A DNA stretch of 64,000 nucleotides, from assembly GCF_030646165.1 (NCBI RefSeq), contig NZ_JAUTDO010000016.1, positions 20,843 to 84,842 of the forward strand, in the 5' to 3' direction. The translations under genes and the position numbers were made by a program. Positions 26,081 through 33,711 of the stretch are shown piece after piece. Origin of the DNA: Conexibacter sp. CPCC 206217 (lineage in GTDB: Bacteria > Actinomycetota > Thermoleophilia > Solirubrobacterales > Solirubrobacteraceae). The notes beneath the pieces are model-generated. The model was not told the origin of the DNA, did not search any database, and saw only the letters and a program-made list of their open reading frames with translations. Positions within the stretch are counted from its first letter, which is position 1; each line of letters begins with the position of its first letter.

Positions 26081-26968
26081 CTAGGCGCGCGGGGCGAGGC
26101 GCGCGCGCAGCAGCTCGCCGCCGTCGGGCAGCGGCTCGACGTCGAGCTCGTCGGCCAGCCTCTCCAGCAGGCAGCCGAGCCCGGGCAGTTCGGTGTCGCG
26201 CACGAGCCGCTGGGCACCGCCGGGAACGAGCGGGCCGATCACGAGGTCGAAGCCGTGCTCGTGCTCGTCGATCGAGACGTGCGCGTCGCCGCTGCCGTCG
26301 AAGGCGTGGGCGCCGGCCGCGCCGGCGATCGCGTCGCTCACGATCTGCGCGTCGGAGAGCCGGTCGATCGAGAAGTCGGCACGGGCGGCGACGAGCGAGA
26401 CGACGCGGCCGAGCACCGCCGCGGCGTGTTCGCCGGGCGCGAGCGTCAGCGCGACCCCGAGCGGCGGCGGCGGGACGTCGCGCGAGAGCTGCACCACGAG
26501 CGGCGGCGGCTCCTCCTCGAGGTCGAGGTCGAACGCGATCCGCACCTCGGTGCCGTAGCGGCCGCCGGCGATCCCGAACTCGTCCGACAGCGAGGCGATC
26601 AGCGCGAGCCCGAAGCCGAGCGGCGGCCCGTCGCCCTCCGAGGGGAGCGGCCGCAGGCCGTGACCGCGGTCGCGCACCGACAGCACGAGGCGGTCGTGAT
26701 CGACGGCCATCGTCACGTCGAGCGGGCCGTCGTGGTTCTCGTACGCGTGCACGACCGCGTTCGTGCACGCCTCGGTGATCGCGATCTTCATGTCGGCCGC
26801 GCGCGCCGCGTCCAGGTGCAGGCTGTCGGCGAGGCCGGCCAGCGCCTGCCGCACGAGCGCGACGTTCGCCGGAACGGCGGGCAGACTGAAGCGAACCTCG
26901 GGTGAGCCCGAGACAACCGCTGGGGGGGTGCCGCCCGCCTCTGTGGAGATGCTGGTGCCGTCGCTCAC
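26081..26968 (-). CDS. Anti-sigma-factor-like GHKL ATPase, two-domain
   Basis: This 295-residue protein begins with an RsbW/SpoIIAB-type GHKL ATPase domain: N-box EACTNAVVHAY, G1 box VRDRGHG and G2 box GFGLALI. The second half (~165-295, from PLGVALTLAPGEHAAAVL) looks like a degenerate repeat of the same fold without N- or G-boxes. Such serine kinases inhibit sigma-B-type factors or phosphorylate STAS antagonists; no sigma factor or STAS protein is next to it. The start is uncertain: GTG 26968 is chosen because homology begins soon after; an ATG at 27004 would add 12 residues. Confidence 0.8.
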   Translation of the reverse strand: MSDGTSISTEAGGTPPAVVSGSPEVRFSLPAVPANVALVRQALAGLADSLHLDAARAADMKIAITEACTNAVVHAYENHDGPLDVTMAVDHDRLVLSVRDRGHGLRPLPSEGDGPPLGFGLALIASLSDEFGIAGGRYGTEVRIAFDLDLEEEPPPLVVQLSRDVPPPPLGVALTLAPGEHAAAVLGRVVSLVAARADFSIDRLSDAQIVSDAIAGAAGAHAFDGSGDAHVSIDEHEHGFDLVIGPLVPGGAQRLVRDTELPGLGCLLERLADELDVEPLPDGGELLRARLAPRA

Positions 26969-27141
26969 GTCACATCCCGTATGAGCGCTCCGGGGGTTCG
27001 CCAAACCTGCATGTTCGAGCAGCCTGTCGGATCACCAACCGCTGACGCAGATTTGCTGACGGCGCCGTCACGGCGGCTCAGTCTAGTGATCCGGCTCGCC
27101 GCACCCTGGCACCGTCGCGCGATGCCGTAGCATCGCCGCCC

Positions 27142-27741
27142 GTGGAGATCGTCGGTCCGACACTCGCGCTGCGCCTCGCGACCCCCGCGGACGCTCCCGC
27201 GCTGTTCGAGCTGGCGAGCGATCCGCAGGTCACGAGGTTCTTCTCGTGGGGCCCGTACACGAGCGTCGAACAGCCGCTCGCCTACATCGACCGGCTCGTC
27301 GGCCAGCGCTCCCGCGGGGAGCAGTTGGACGTGTTGATCGTGCACCGCGAGGCCGGCCCGATCGGCGTCACCGGCCTGGTCGAGTTCTCCCACCGCGACC
27401 GTCGCGCGATCGTCGGCTCATGGCTCGGGCGCGCGTGGTGGGGCAGCGGCGCGAACACGGAGGCGAAGGCGCTCGTGGCGCGGCTCGCGTTCGAGCATCT
27501 CGGCCTCGACCGCGTCGGCGCCTACGCCGACGTCGAGAACGGGCGCTCGCAGGCGGCGCTGGAGAAGGTCGGCTTCGTGCGCGAGGGCGTGCTGCGCAGT
27601 TGGCACCGGCACGGCGACAGCGTCCACGACGTCGTCATGTACGGACTGCTCAGAGACGACTTCGCGCGCTCGCCGCTGGCGGCGGTCCCCGCCGTGCTGC
27701 ACGGGGAGCCGCCACCGGAGTTCGTCGTCTTCCAGCCCTAG
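27142..27741 (+). CDS. GNAT family acetyltransferase (RimJ/RimL-type)
   Basis: This 199-residue N-acetyltransferase has the RimJ/RimL layout: TLALRLATPADAPALFELASDP at the N-terminus, the acetyl-CoA region IGSWLGRAWWGSGANTEAKALV, and RVGAYADVENGRSQAALEKVGFVREGVLR, the hallmark C-terminal motif. The GTG start at 27142 has TAGCAT eight bases upstream. The stop overlaps the stop of the convergent DUF4389 gene within one shared CTAG. The substrate (ribosomal protein, small molecule or peptide) is unknown. Confidence 0.9.
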   Translation: MEIVGPTLALRLATPADAPALFELASDPQVTRFFSWGPYTSVEQPLAYIDRLVGQRSRGEQLDVLIVHREAGPIGVTGLVEFSHRDRRAIVGSWLGRAWWGSGANTEAKALVARLAFEHLGLDRVGAYADVENGRSQAALEKVGFVREGVLRSWHRHGDSVHDVVMYGLLRDDFARSPLAAVPAVLHGEPPPEFVVFQP

Positions 27742-28382
27742 CTGCCGAACGGCGAGGGCGTCGTCGGCGGGGGCGGCGTCGACGGCGAGGCCGGGTATGA
27801 GGGCGTGCCGTCGTCCTCGGGCGAGATCGGCGGGTAGGTCTCGGTGACGAGGCCGAGGTATGCGCCGCCGAGCGCGTAGTACGCCAGCGCCATCTTCTGC
27901 ACGTCGAAGAGACCCTTCGGGTTCTTGCCCGTGATCACGATCACGACCCACAGCAGCACGCCGACGATCTGGTAGAGGATGCTGAACAGCCACAGCATGA
28001 CCATCACCGGGATGCCGATGATGATGCGGAACAGCGTCTTGACGCGGCTGTAGCTCTCCTGCGGCGCCGGGATCACGAGCCGGATCGGGTACTCCGGATG
28101 TTCGGCACCGTCGAATGGAGGCCAGACGTCCGTGAGCAGATACATCCAGCTGTAGACCCGCGCGTGGAAGCGCAGCGACATCGCCGTCAGGTTGTAGAGG
28201 CCGTCCGGATAACGACCCGTGAAGACGATCGCGAACCAGCCGACGATGATGCCGATCGCGCCGACGAGCGCCCAGAAGTAGGAGACGATCAACCAGGGGA
28301 TCGCGACGATCAGGCGGAAGAACGTTGTCAGCCGGCTCTGATGTTCCTTGTAGTCGGCCTGGTATGCGACGGGGTACGCCAT
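27738..28382 (-). CDS. DUF4389 membrane protein, duplicated
   Basis: This 214-residue protein contains two DUF4389-like halves (about 15-75 and 105-160), each with hydrophobic segments ending in FTGRYPDGLYN and ITGKNPKGLFD. This GxxPxGLF signature defines the family. Four or so membrane helices are predicted, and a Pro/Ser/Thr-rich C-terminal tail follows. A strong Shine-Dalgarno AGGAGG lies upstream. The function of DUF4389 proteins is not known. The gene has its own leader of about 50 bases and ends tail-to-tail with the acetyltransferase. Confidence 0.85.
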   Translation of the reverse strand: MAYPVAYQADYKEHQSRLTTFFRLIVAIPWLIVSYFWALVGAIGIIVGWFAIVFTGRYPDGLYNLTAMSLRFHARVYSWMYLLTDVWPPFDGAEHPEYPIRLVIPAPQESYSRVKTLFRIIIGIPVMVMLWLFSILYQIVGVLLWVVIVITGKNPKGLFDVQKMALAYYALGGAYLGLVTETYPPISPEDDGTPSYPASPSTPPPPTTPSPFGS

Positions 28383-28545
28383 TGCGGGGGGAACCTCCTG
28401 AAGTGGTGCGGATGCGCTGCTAGCGCGCACATCGAACCAGGAAGCGCGGCGGAAAACGTGAAGATCTGCACGAAGTGGCGGTTGGTCGCCGCGAAGTCGT
28501 GCAGGAAACGGAGAAAGTGGCGTGTCGCCGGGCGACACGCGGTGA

Positions 28546-29349
28546 TCAGGTGCGGCGCGCTTCCCAGCTGAAGCCGCGGATCGCCAGCGCGACGCCGAGG
28601 ATCGTCCAGGCGACGATCACGCCGAGCGAGGAGAGCTGGTCGCTGAGGCTCTCGCCGGTCACCATCGCCGCCGACAGCCCGTCGATCAGGTGCGTCAGCG
28701 GCAGCGCCTCCGCGATCCCGGCCAGGAACGCCGGCACGTTGTCGGCGTCGTAGAAGACGCCGGAGATGATGATCAGCGGCAGGAAGATCGCGTTGACGTA
28801 CGCGGGCGCCGACTCGTTGTTGGGGATCACGTGCGAGAGCGCGACGCCAAGCGAGGCGAAGCAGAGCACCCCGAGCACGACGAAGACGAGCAGCTCGCCG
28901 GGGTTCGGCGGCCAGTCGATGCCGAAGAAGACCTTGCCGGAGACGACGATCAGCACCATCTGCATCGCCGTGTTCGTGATCGAGTGCGCCGCGATCCCGG
29001 TCAGGTACGCGCTGCTCGGCATCGGCGTGCCGCGCATCCGCTTGAGGATGCCCTGCTCGCGCATCGCGGTCATGTTGTACGCGAGCGCGCTGAAGGTGGT
29101 CGAGACGACGCTCATGCCGGCGATGCCGGGGACGATCACGTTGAGGTCGTCCTGATCGGAGCTGAAGATCGCGCCGAACATCGCCAGCAGCAGCAGCGGC
29201 AGCATGAAGTTGAAGAAGGCGGCGCTGGGGTTGCGCCAGAACATGCGGCGCTCGAGCCGGTACTGGCGCCACGTCAGCGCGGCGAAGCTCTGCGAGCGCG
29301 AGACGCCGGGCGCGGCGGAGGCGGCCAGCAGCTGTTCGGACGCGGACAT
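28546..29349 (-). CDS. ABC-2 type transporter permease
   Basis: This 267-residue permease has six hydrophobic segments and the ABC-2 signature in the second half (ESAPAYVNAIFLPLIIISGVFY, LPLTHLIDGLSA), as in DrrB and YadH-type exporters. Its ATG overlaps the stop of the ATPase gene by one base (TGATG), so the two form one exporter. Such transporters move lipids, polyketide drugs or wall precursors; the cargo cannot be inferred. Confidence 0.9.
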   Translation of the reverse strand: MSASEQLLAASAAPGVSRSQSFAALTWRQYRLERRMFWRNPSAAFFNFMLPLLLLAMFGAIFSSDQDDLNVIVPGIAGMSVVSTTFSALAYNMTAMREQGILKRMRGTPMPSSAYLTGIAAHSITNTAMQMVLIVVSGKVFFGIDWPPNPGELLVFVVLGVLCFASLGVALSHVIPNNESAPAYVNAIFLPLIIISGVFYDADNVPAFLAGIAEALPLTHLIDGLSAAMVTGESLSDQLSSLGVIVAWTILGVALAIRGFSWEARRT

Positions 29350-30206
29350 CAGGCGGTCAGCTCCAGGTAGACGTCTTCGAGCGTCGGCCGCGTGACGCTG
29401 AGGCTGTCGAGCTTCTCGCCTCTCGCGAGCGCGGCGGCCGTCAGCTCGTGCAGGAAGGTCGTCGGATCGTCGGTCTCCCGCTGGTTGAGCAGGCCGCTGC
29501 CGTTGCGCCACGCGACGCGGTAGCGGACCGAGCCGCTGCCGACGCCCAGCTCGCTCGGCGCGCCCTCGACGAGGATCCGGCCGTCCTTGATGATCGCGAC
29601 GCGGTCGGCGAGCACCTGCGCCTCGTCGAGGTAGTGCGTCGTCAGCAGGACCGTCTTGCCGAGCGCCTTCAACGCGCGGATCGTGTCCCACGCGCCGCGG
29701 CGGGCGGCGGGGTCGAAGCCGGTCGTCGGCTCGTCGAGGAAGATCAGCTCCGGATCGCCGACGAGCGCGAGCGCGAAGTCGAGGCGGCGCAGTTGGCCGC
29801 CGGAGAGCGTGCGCGTGCGGGCGTCCTCCTTGCCGCGCAGGCCCGCAAGCTCGATCACCTCTTCGACGTCCCGCGGATCGGGGTAGAGGCCGGCGAAGTG
29901 CGTCAGCACCTCCTTCACCTTCACGTGACGGTAGATGCCGCTGCTCTGCAGCACGATGCCGACGCGGGCGCGCAGGTCCCTCGGGCGCAGCTGCGGGTCG
30001 TAGCCGAGCACCGACACCTCGCCGGCGGTCCGCTCACGGTAGCCCTCGAGGATCTCGACCGTCGAGGTCTTGCCGGCGCCGTTGGGGCCGAGCAGGCCGA
30101 ACACCTCACCACGGCGCACCGAGAAGTCGACCCCTCGGACCGCCTCCAGATCGCCGTAGCTCTTGCGGAGTCCGCGGACTTCGATCGCCAGATTGCTGCT
30201 GCTCAC
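29349..30206 (-). CDS. ABC-2 type transporter ATP-binding protein
   Basis: This 285-residue ATPase has Walker A GPNGAGKTST, signature LSGGQLRRL, Walker B LIFLDEPTTGFD and switch histidine in LTTHYLDEA, all intact, and a ~75-residue C-terminal extension seen in drug-exporter ATPases such as DrrA. The GTG start at 30206 is preceded by CATCAT eight bases upstream. It is the first gene of a two-gene exporter operon on the minus strand. The promoter region diverges from the Ppx/GppA gene. Confidence 0.92.
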   Translation of the reverse strand: MSSSNLAIEVRGLRKSYGDLEAVRGVDFSVRRGEVFGLLGPNGAGKTSTVEILEGYRERTAGEVSVLGYDPQLRPRDLRARVGIVLQSSGIYRHVKVKEVLTHFAGLYPDPRDVEEVIELAGLRGKEDARTRTLSGGQLRRLDFALALVGDPELIFLDEPTTGFDPAARRGAWDTIRALKALGKTVLLTTHYLDEAQVLADRVAIIKDGRILVEGAPSELGVGSGSVRYRVAWRNGSGLLNQRETDDPTTFLHELTAAALARGEKLDSLSVTRPTLEDVYLELTA

Positions 30207-30317
30207 GAAGGACCATGATGCCTCAAACGGCCTCGACACCAGCCCGTCGTCACATTCGGTGCCGCTCGACGGACGTTTCGCCGGTCGTGCGGGCAACCCT
30301 CTAGCCTGCCTCGGAAC

Positions 30318-31298
30318 GTGCGCGCCGCCTGCATCGACATCGGGTCCAACACCACGCGCCTGCTGGTCGCCGATCACGTTGACGGAAGCCTTGCAGCGGT
30401 TGTCCAGCTGCGCGCGTTCACGCGGCTGGGGAAGGCCTGCCGCGCCGGCGGCTCGCTGCCGCAGGAGGTCGTCGACGGGCTCGCGGCCGTTGTGGGGGAG
30501 CAGGCCGCGCACGCACGGGAAGCGGGCGCCACGGCGCTGCGCGTCGTCGCGACCGCGGCCGTGCGGCGCGCCGAGAACGGCGCAGCGGTGTGCGCCGCGC
30601 TGGAGGCCGTCGCCGGGGTGCCGGTCGAGCTGCTGAGCGGCGACGAGGAGGCCCGGCTCGCGTTCGCGGGGGCGACGTGGGCGGACTCGGCGGGTGGCGC
30701 GAGCGCGACCGGTGGCGCCGCCGGCGCGGGCGGAGGAGATGCGCTGGGCGTGGCCGCTGGCGCCGCGGGGGCGGGCGCCGGCAGGGCGGCCGGCGCTGCC
30801 GCTGGCGACGCCCCGATCGGCGTCGTCGACGTCGGCGGCGGATCGAGCGAGCTGATCGTCGGGACGCGGGCCGGCGGCGTCGCGTGGTCCTGCTCGCTCC
30901 CGCTCGGCTCCGGCGACCTCGCCGAGGCGCACCTGCGCAGCGATCCGCCGGCGGCGGCCGAGCTCGACGCGATCCGCGCCGAGGTCGCGGCCGCGCTCGC
31001 CGGGGTGGAGGTCCCACCGGTCACGCGCGCGGTCGCGGTCGGCGGCAGCGCGACGTCGCTGCGCCGGCTCGTCGGTCCGCTGCTCGACGCCGACGCGCTC
31101 GCGGCGACCGTCGCCGGCCTCGCCGCGCTGCCGGCCGAGCGCGTCGCGGCGGTCCACGACCTCGACCCTGTGCGCGTCCGTCTGCTGCCGGCCGGGATCC
31201 TCGTGCTGGCGGCCGTCGTCGAGCGCATGGGTCCGCTGACGGTCGCGCAGGGCGGCCTGCGCGAGGGCGTCGTGCTGCAGCTCGCCGGCGCCGTCTGA
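30318..31298 (+). CDS. Ppx/GppA family phosphatase
   Basis: This 326-residue protein belongs to the exopolyphosphatase/pppGpp phosphatase family: IDIGSNTTRLLVAD at the N-terminus, ATAAVRRAENG, GDEEARLAF and DVGGGSSELIVG, all phosphate-binding loops of the actin-like fold. About 40 residues of Gly/Ala-rich sequence (123-165) are inserted between ATWADSAGG and GVVDVGGG, an uncommon low-complexity loop that may be disordered. It could degrade polyphosphate or (p)ppGpp; the single-domain length fits the actinobacterial Ppx1/Ppx2 type. The GTG start has TAGCCT ten bases upstream. Confidence 0.88.
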   Translation: MRAACIDIGSNTTRLLVADHVDGSLAAVVQLRAFTRLGKACRAGGSLPQEVVDGLAAVVGEQAAHAREAGATALRVVATAAVRRAENGAAVCAALEAVAGVPVELLSGDEEARLAFAGATWADSAGGASATGGAAGAGGGDALGVAAGAAGAGAGRAAGAAAGDAPIGVVDVGGGSSELIVGTRAGGVAWSCSLPLGSGDLAEAHLRSDPPAAAELDAIRAEVAAALAGVEVPPVTRAVAVGGSATSLRRLVGPLLDADALAATVAGLAALPAERVAAVHDLDPVRVRLLPAGILVLAAVVERMGPLTVAQGGLREGVVLQLAGAV

Positions 31299-31369
31299 GC
31301 GCAAGCGGCGAGGTCGTCGCCGCACTCTGCAAATTCTCTGCGCAGGCTCTGTGAAAAGTCACGCGTGAA

Positions 31370-31392
31370 CGCCCGAATCGCCGCTTCGGGCG
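31370..31392. promoter_or_regulatory. Inverted repeat in promoter of pilin-like gene
   Basis: CGCCCGAA (31370-31377) and TTCGGGCG (31385-31392) form a perfect 8-base inverted repeat four bases before a possible -10 (AATGCT, 31396-31401). It may be an operator, or the terminator of the Ppx/GppA gene, although no T-run follows. Confidence 0.4.
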
Positions 31393-31407
31393 CGCAATGC
31401 TCGGTCG

Positions 31408-32769
31408 ATGGGACGACTGCGTGGGGAACAGGGGCAGGCCGCAAACGAGTACGCGGCGCTGCTGGCGATCGTCGCGATCGCGCTCGCGGCGCTCGTCGGG
31501 ATCAGCGCCAGCGGCATCGGCAGCGGTCTGCTCGCGGGCTTGCAGCGCGGTATCTGCGCGGTCGCGCCGGGGCCGTGCCCGCGACTCGTGGCGAGCGTCG
31601 ACGATCTTGACGCGTGCCCGGTCGAGAAGACCAACCGCAAGGAGCGACTCGGCGAGACGATCGCGATGGTCGAGCTGGGCAGCAGCGGGACGCTGAGCGC
31701 GGTGCGCAGCTCCGACGGCAGCGTCACCGTCACGCTCGCGGACGGCAGCGACGTGGGCGCGGTCTTCCAGTTCGGTGCTGAGGCTGCGGCGGGCGGGAAG
31801 GCCGGCGCGGTTGCGAGAGCCGGCGCCGGCGTCGACTGGGGTTCGGGACGCTCGTGGTCGTTTCCCGACGCTGCCGCCGCGGCGGACTTCGTCGCGCGCT
31901 TCGGCGACAAGGCGACGATCAGGGGCAAGCTCGTCGACGATGTTCGCAGCGCCTGCTCGCTGCTGTGCGACGCGCTCGGCTGGAGCCCGCACGAGCAGCT
32001 GCCCGAGCCCGACGAGGTGTTCGAGCAGGGCGGGGGCAACGCCAAGCTGCTGCTCAGCTTCGGGCTCGGCGGCAAGCCGTCGGAGGCGGTCGCCTCGGCG
32101 GGCGGCGTGATCGGCCACCGCACGTCGCGCGACGGCTCGTCGACGTGGTACGTCGAGCTCAGCGCGGACGCGACCGGGCAGCTGGAGCTGCCCGCGAGCG
32201 GACTCGATCTGGCCGGCGGCGGGCAGGCGGTGCTGGCGTACGAGCTGGGTCCCAACGGCGAGCGTCGCGCGCTGCGCGTCTCCGTCGCGGGCGCGGCGAG
32301 CGGGAAGGCCGGCGTTGCGGGGACGGTGGGCGGGAGGGGAACCAGATCGGCGGGCGGGAGCAGAGCCGGATCGGCAGGCAGGGGAGCGGGTTCGACCAAG
32401 TCCGCCAACGGCGGCGCGAACGAACTGCGCGGCGGCGTCGTCGAGCTGGAGGCGACGCTCGACCTCACCGATCCGGCCAACGAGGCGGTCGCGGCCGCGG
32501 TCATCGACACGCTGCGCGACCCCGGCTCGTACCGGCAGCTCCCGGCGGCCGTGCGCGCGCTCGGCGCCCGCCTCGCCGAGGACTCCCAGATCGACGTGCG
32601 CGCCTACAGCAAGCGCTCGTCGGCGACCGAGTACGGTGCCAGAGTCTCGCTCGGCGTCGGCCTCGGAGGCAGCTTCCAGCGCTCGAGCGACAGCCTGCAG
32701 CTGATCACCGCCCTCACCCGCCTTCCCGGCCTCCCATTCCTCCCCCGCGACGACTGCCGCGCCGCATGA
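31408..32769 (+). CDS. Large pilin-like (TadE/Flp-type N-terminus) secreted protein
   Basis: This 453-residue protein begins GEQGQAANEYAALLAIVAIALAALVGISASG, a hydrophobic helix with the G-x4-E-Y-like start of Tad/Flp pilin-related proteins (longest quoted part split as GEQGQAANEY and ALLAIVAIALAALVG). The remaining ~410 residues are a soluble domain with Ser/Gly-rich linkers (about 310-340, AASGKAGVAG...GRGAGSTKSANG) and pairs of cysteines near residues 50-70 and 183-187. I do not recognise the soluble domain. TadE/TadG-like genes occur again at 42489-45377, so the two loci may serve the same surface system. No ATPase or prepilin peptidase gene is adjacent. Confidence 0.7.
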   Translation: MGRLRGEQGQAANEYAALLAIVAIALAALVGISASGIGSGLLAGLQRGICAVAPGPCPRLVASVDDLDACPVEKTNRKERLGETIAMVELGSSGTLSAVRSSDGSVTVTLADGSDVGAVFQFGAEAAAGGKAGAVARAGAGVDWGSGRSWSFPDAAAAADFVARFGDKATIRGKLVDDVRSACSLLCDALGWSPHEQLPEPDEVFEQGGGNAKLLLSFGLGGKPSEAVASAGGVIGHRTSRDGSSTWYVELSADATGQLELPASGLDLAGGGQAVLAYELGPNGERRALRVSVAGAASGKAGVAGTVGGRGTRSAGGSRAGSAGRGAGSTKSANGGANELRGGVVELEATLDLTDPANEAVAAAVIDTLRDPGSYRQLPAAVRALGARLAEDSQIDVRAYSKRSSATEYGARVSLGVGLGGSFQRSSDSLQLITALTRLPGLPFLPRDDCRAA

Positions 32770-32812
32770 CCGACCGCGCCGCCACGCCACGCCCGCTAGC
32801 CTCTCGCGCACG

Positions 32813-32845
32813 ATGGTCAGCGTGACGATCCAATCCCGGCCGTGA
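32813..32845 (+). CDS. 10-codon leader ORF overlapping the HD-domain gene
   Basis: ATG 32813 opens MVSVTIQSRP and stops at TGA 32843-32845, overlapping the GTG start of the HD-domain gene by three bases. TAGCCT lies ten bases before this ATG, exactly the window's leaderless promoter spacing, whereas nothing promoter-like fits the downstream GTG. Translation of the leader would deliver ribosomes to the HD start. The peptide itself need not be functional. Confidence 0.55.
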   Translation: MVSVTIQSRP

Positions 32846-33705
32846 GCATCGACGAGCCGATCGATCCGCTCGACGAGCTGCCGGCGCAGGTCGACCCGTC
32901 CGACCGCCTTCCGCGCGACGCGATCGCCGACGTGCGGATTCGCGTTCCCACGCGCGGCAACCGCAAGCTCGAAGGGCTGCTGCGCGCGGTCAACGCCGAC
33001 GAGCAGGTGAAGGCCTGGTGGCATGTCTCCGCCGTCAACGCCACGCGCCGGCTGGGGATGTCCGACCACTCGTGGATCCACATCCAGATCGTGCTCAACA
33101 GCGCGCTGCGACTCGCGCGGCTGCTGTTCCGCCGCGGCGTGGTCCCCAACGTCGTCGCCGACTACGGCATGAGCGAGCGCGACGCCGAGGTCGTGATCGC
33201 GGCCGCCGCGATGCTGCACGACACCGGCATGACGGTCCACCGCGCCGATCACGAGGAGTACAGCCTCTTCTTGACGGCCCAGAAGCTGCCGGCGCTGCTG
33301 GCTGACGTCTACGACGAACCGGAGCGCACGATCGTCGTCGCCGAGACGATGCACGCGATCATCGGCCATCGCCGCCGCGGCGACCCGTTCACGATCGAGG
33401 CGGGGATCGTCCGCGTCGCCGACGCGCTCGACATGGCCCGCGGTCGCTCGCGCGTCCCGTTCGAGGGCGGCCGGCAGAACATCCACTCACTGTCGGCATA
33501 CGCGATCGAGGAGGTCAAGATCGTCGCCGGCAGGGACCGTGCGGTCCTTGTCGAGATCGCGATGTCCAACAGCGCCGGCATCTTCCAGGTCGACGAGCTG
33601 CTCGCGACGAAGCTGCGCGGCTCCGGCCTCGAGGAGCACGTCGAGGTGATCGCGCGGATCGACGCCGAGCACGAGAGACGCCTCGTGCCCGTCTTCCGGA
33701 TCTGA
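32842..33705 (+). CDS. HD-domain protein, putative metal-dependent phosphohydrolase
   Basis: This 287-residue protein has HD-superfamily motifs: DHSWIH (H76, H80), MLHDTG (H126, D127) and HRADHEEYS (H133, H137), and a later DALDMARGR segment. This order fits HD phosphohydrolases acting on nucleotides or cyclic nucleotides. No partner domain (GAF, PAS, GGDEF) is present. The gene starts at GTG 32842 inside a short leader ORF. It sits between the pilin-like gene and a convergent fatty acyl-CoA reductase. Substrate unknown. Confidence 0.83.
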   Translation: MSIDEPIDPLDELPAQVDPSDRLPRDAIADVRIRVPTRGNRKLEGLLRAVNADEQVKAWWHVSAVNATRRLGMSDHSWIHIQIVLNSALRLARLLFRRGVVPNVVADYGMSERDAEVVIAAAAMLHDTGMTVHRADHEEYSLFLTAQKLPALLADVYDEPERTIVVAETMHAIIGHRRRGDPFTIEAGIVRVADALDMARGRSRVPFEGGRQNIHSLSAYAIEEVKIVAGRDRAVLVEIAMSNSAGIFQVDELLATKLRGSGLEEHVEVIARIDAEHERRLVPVFRI

Positions 33706-33711
33706 CGTGCC

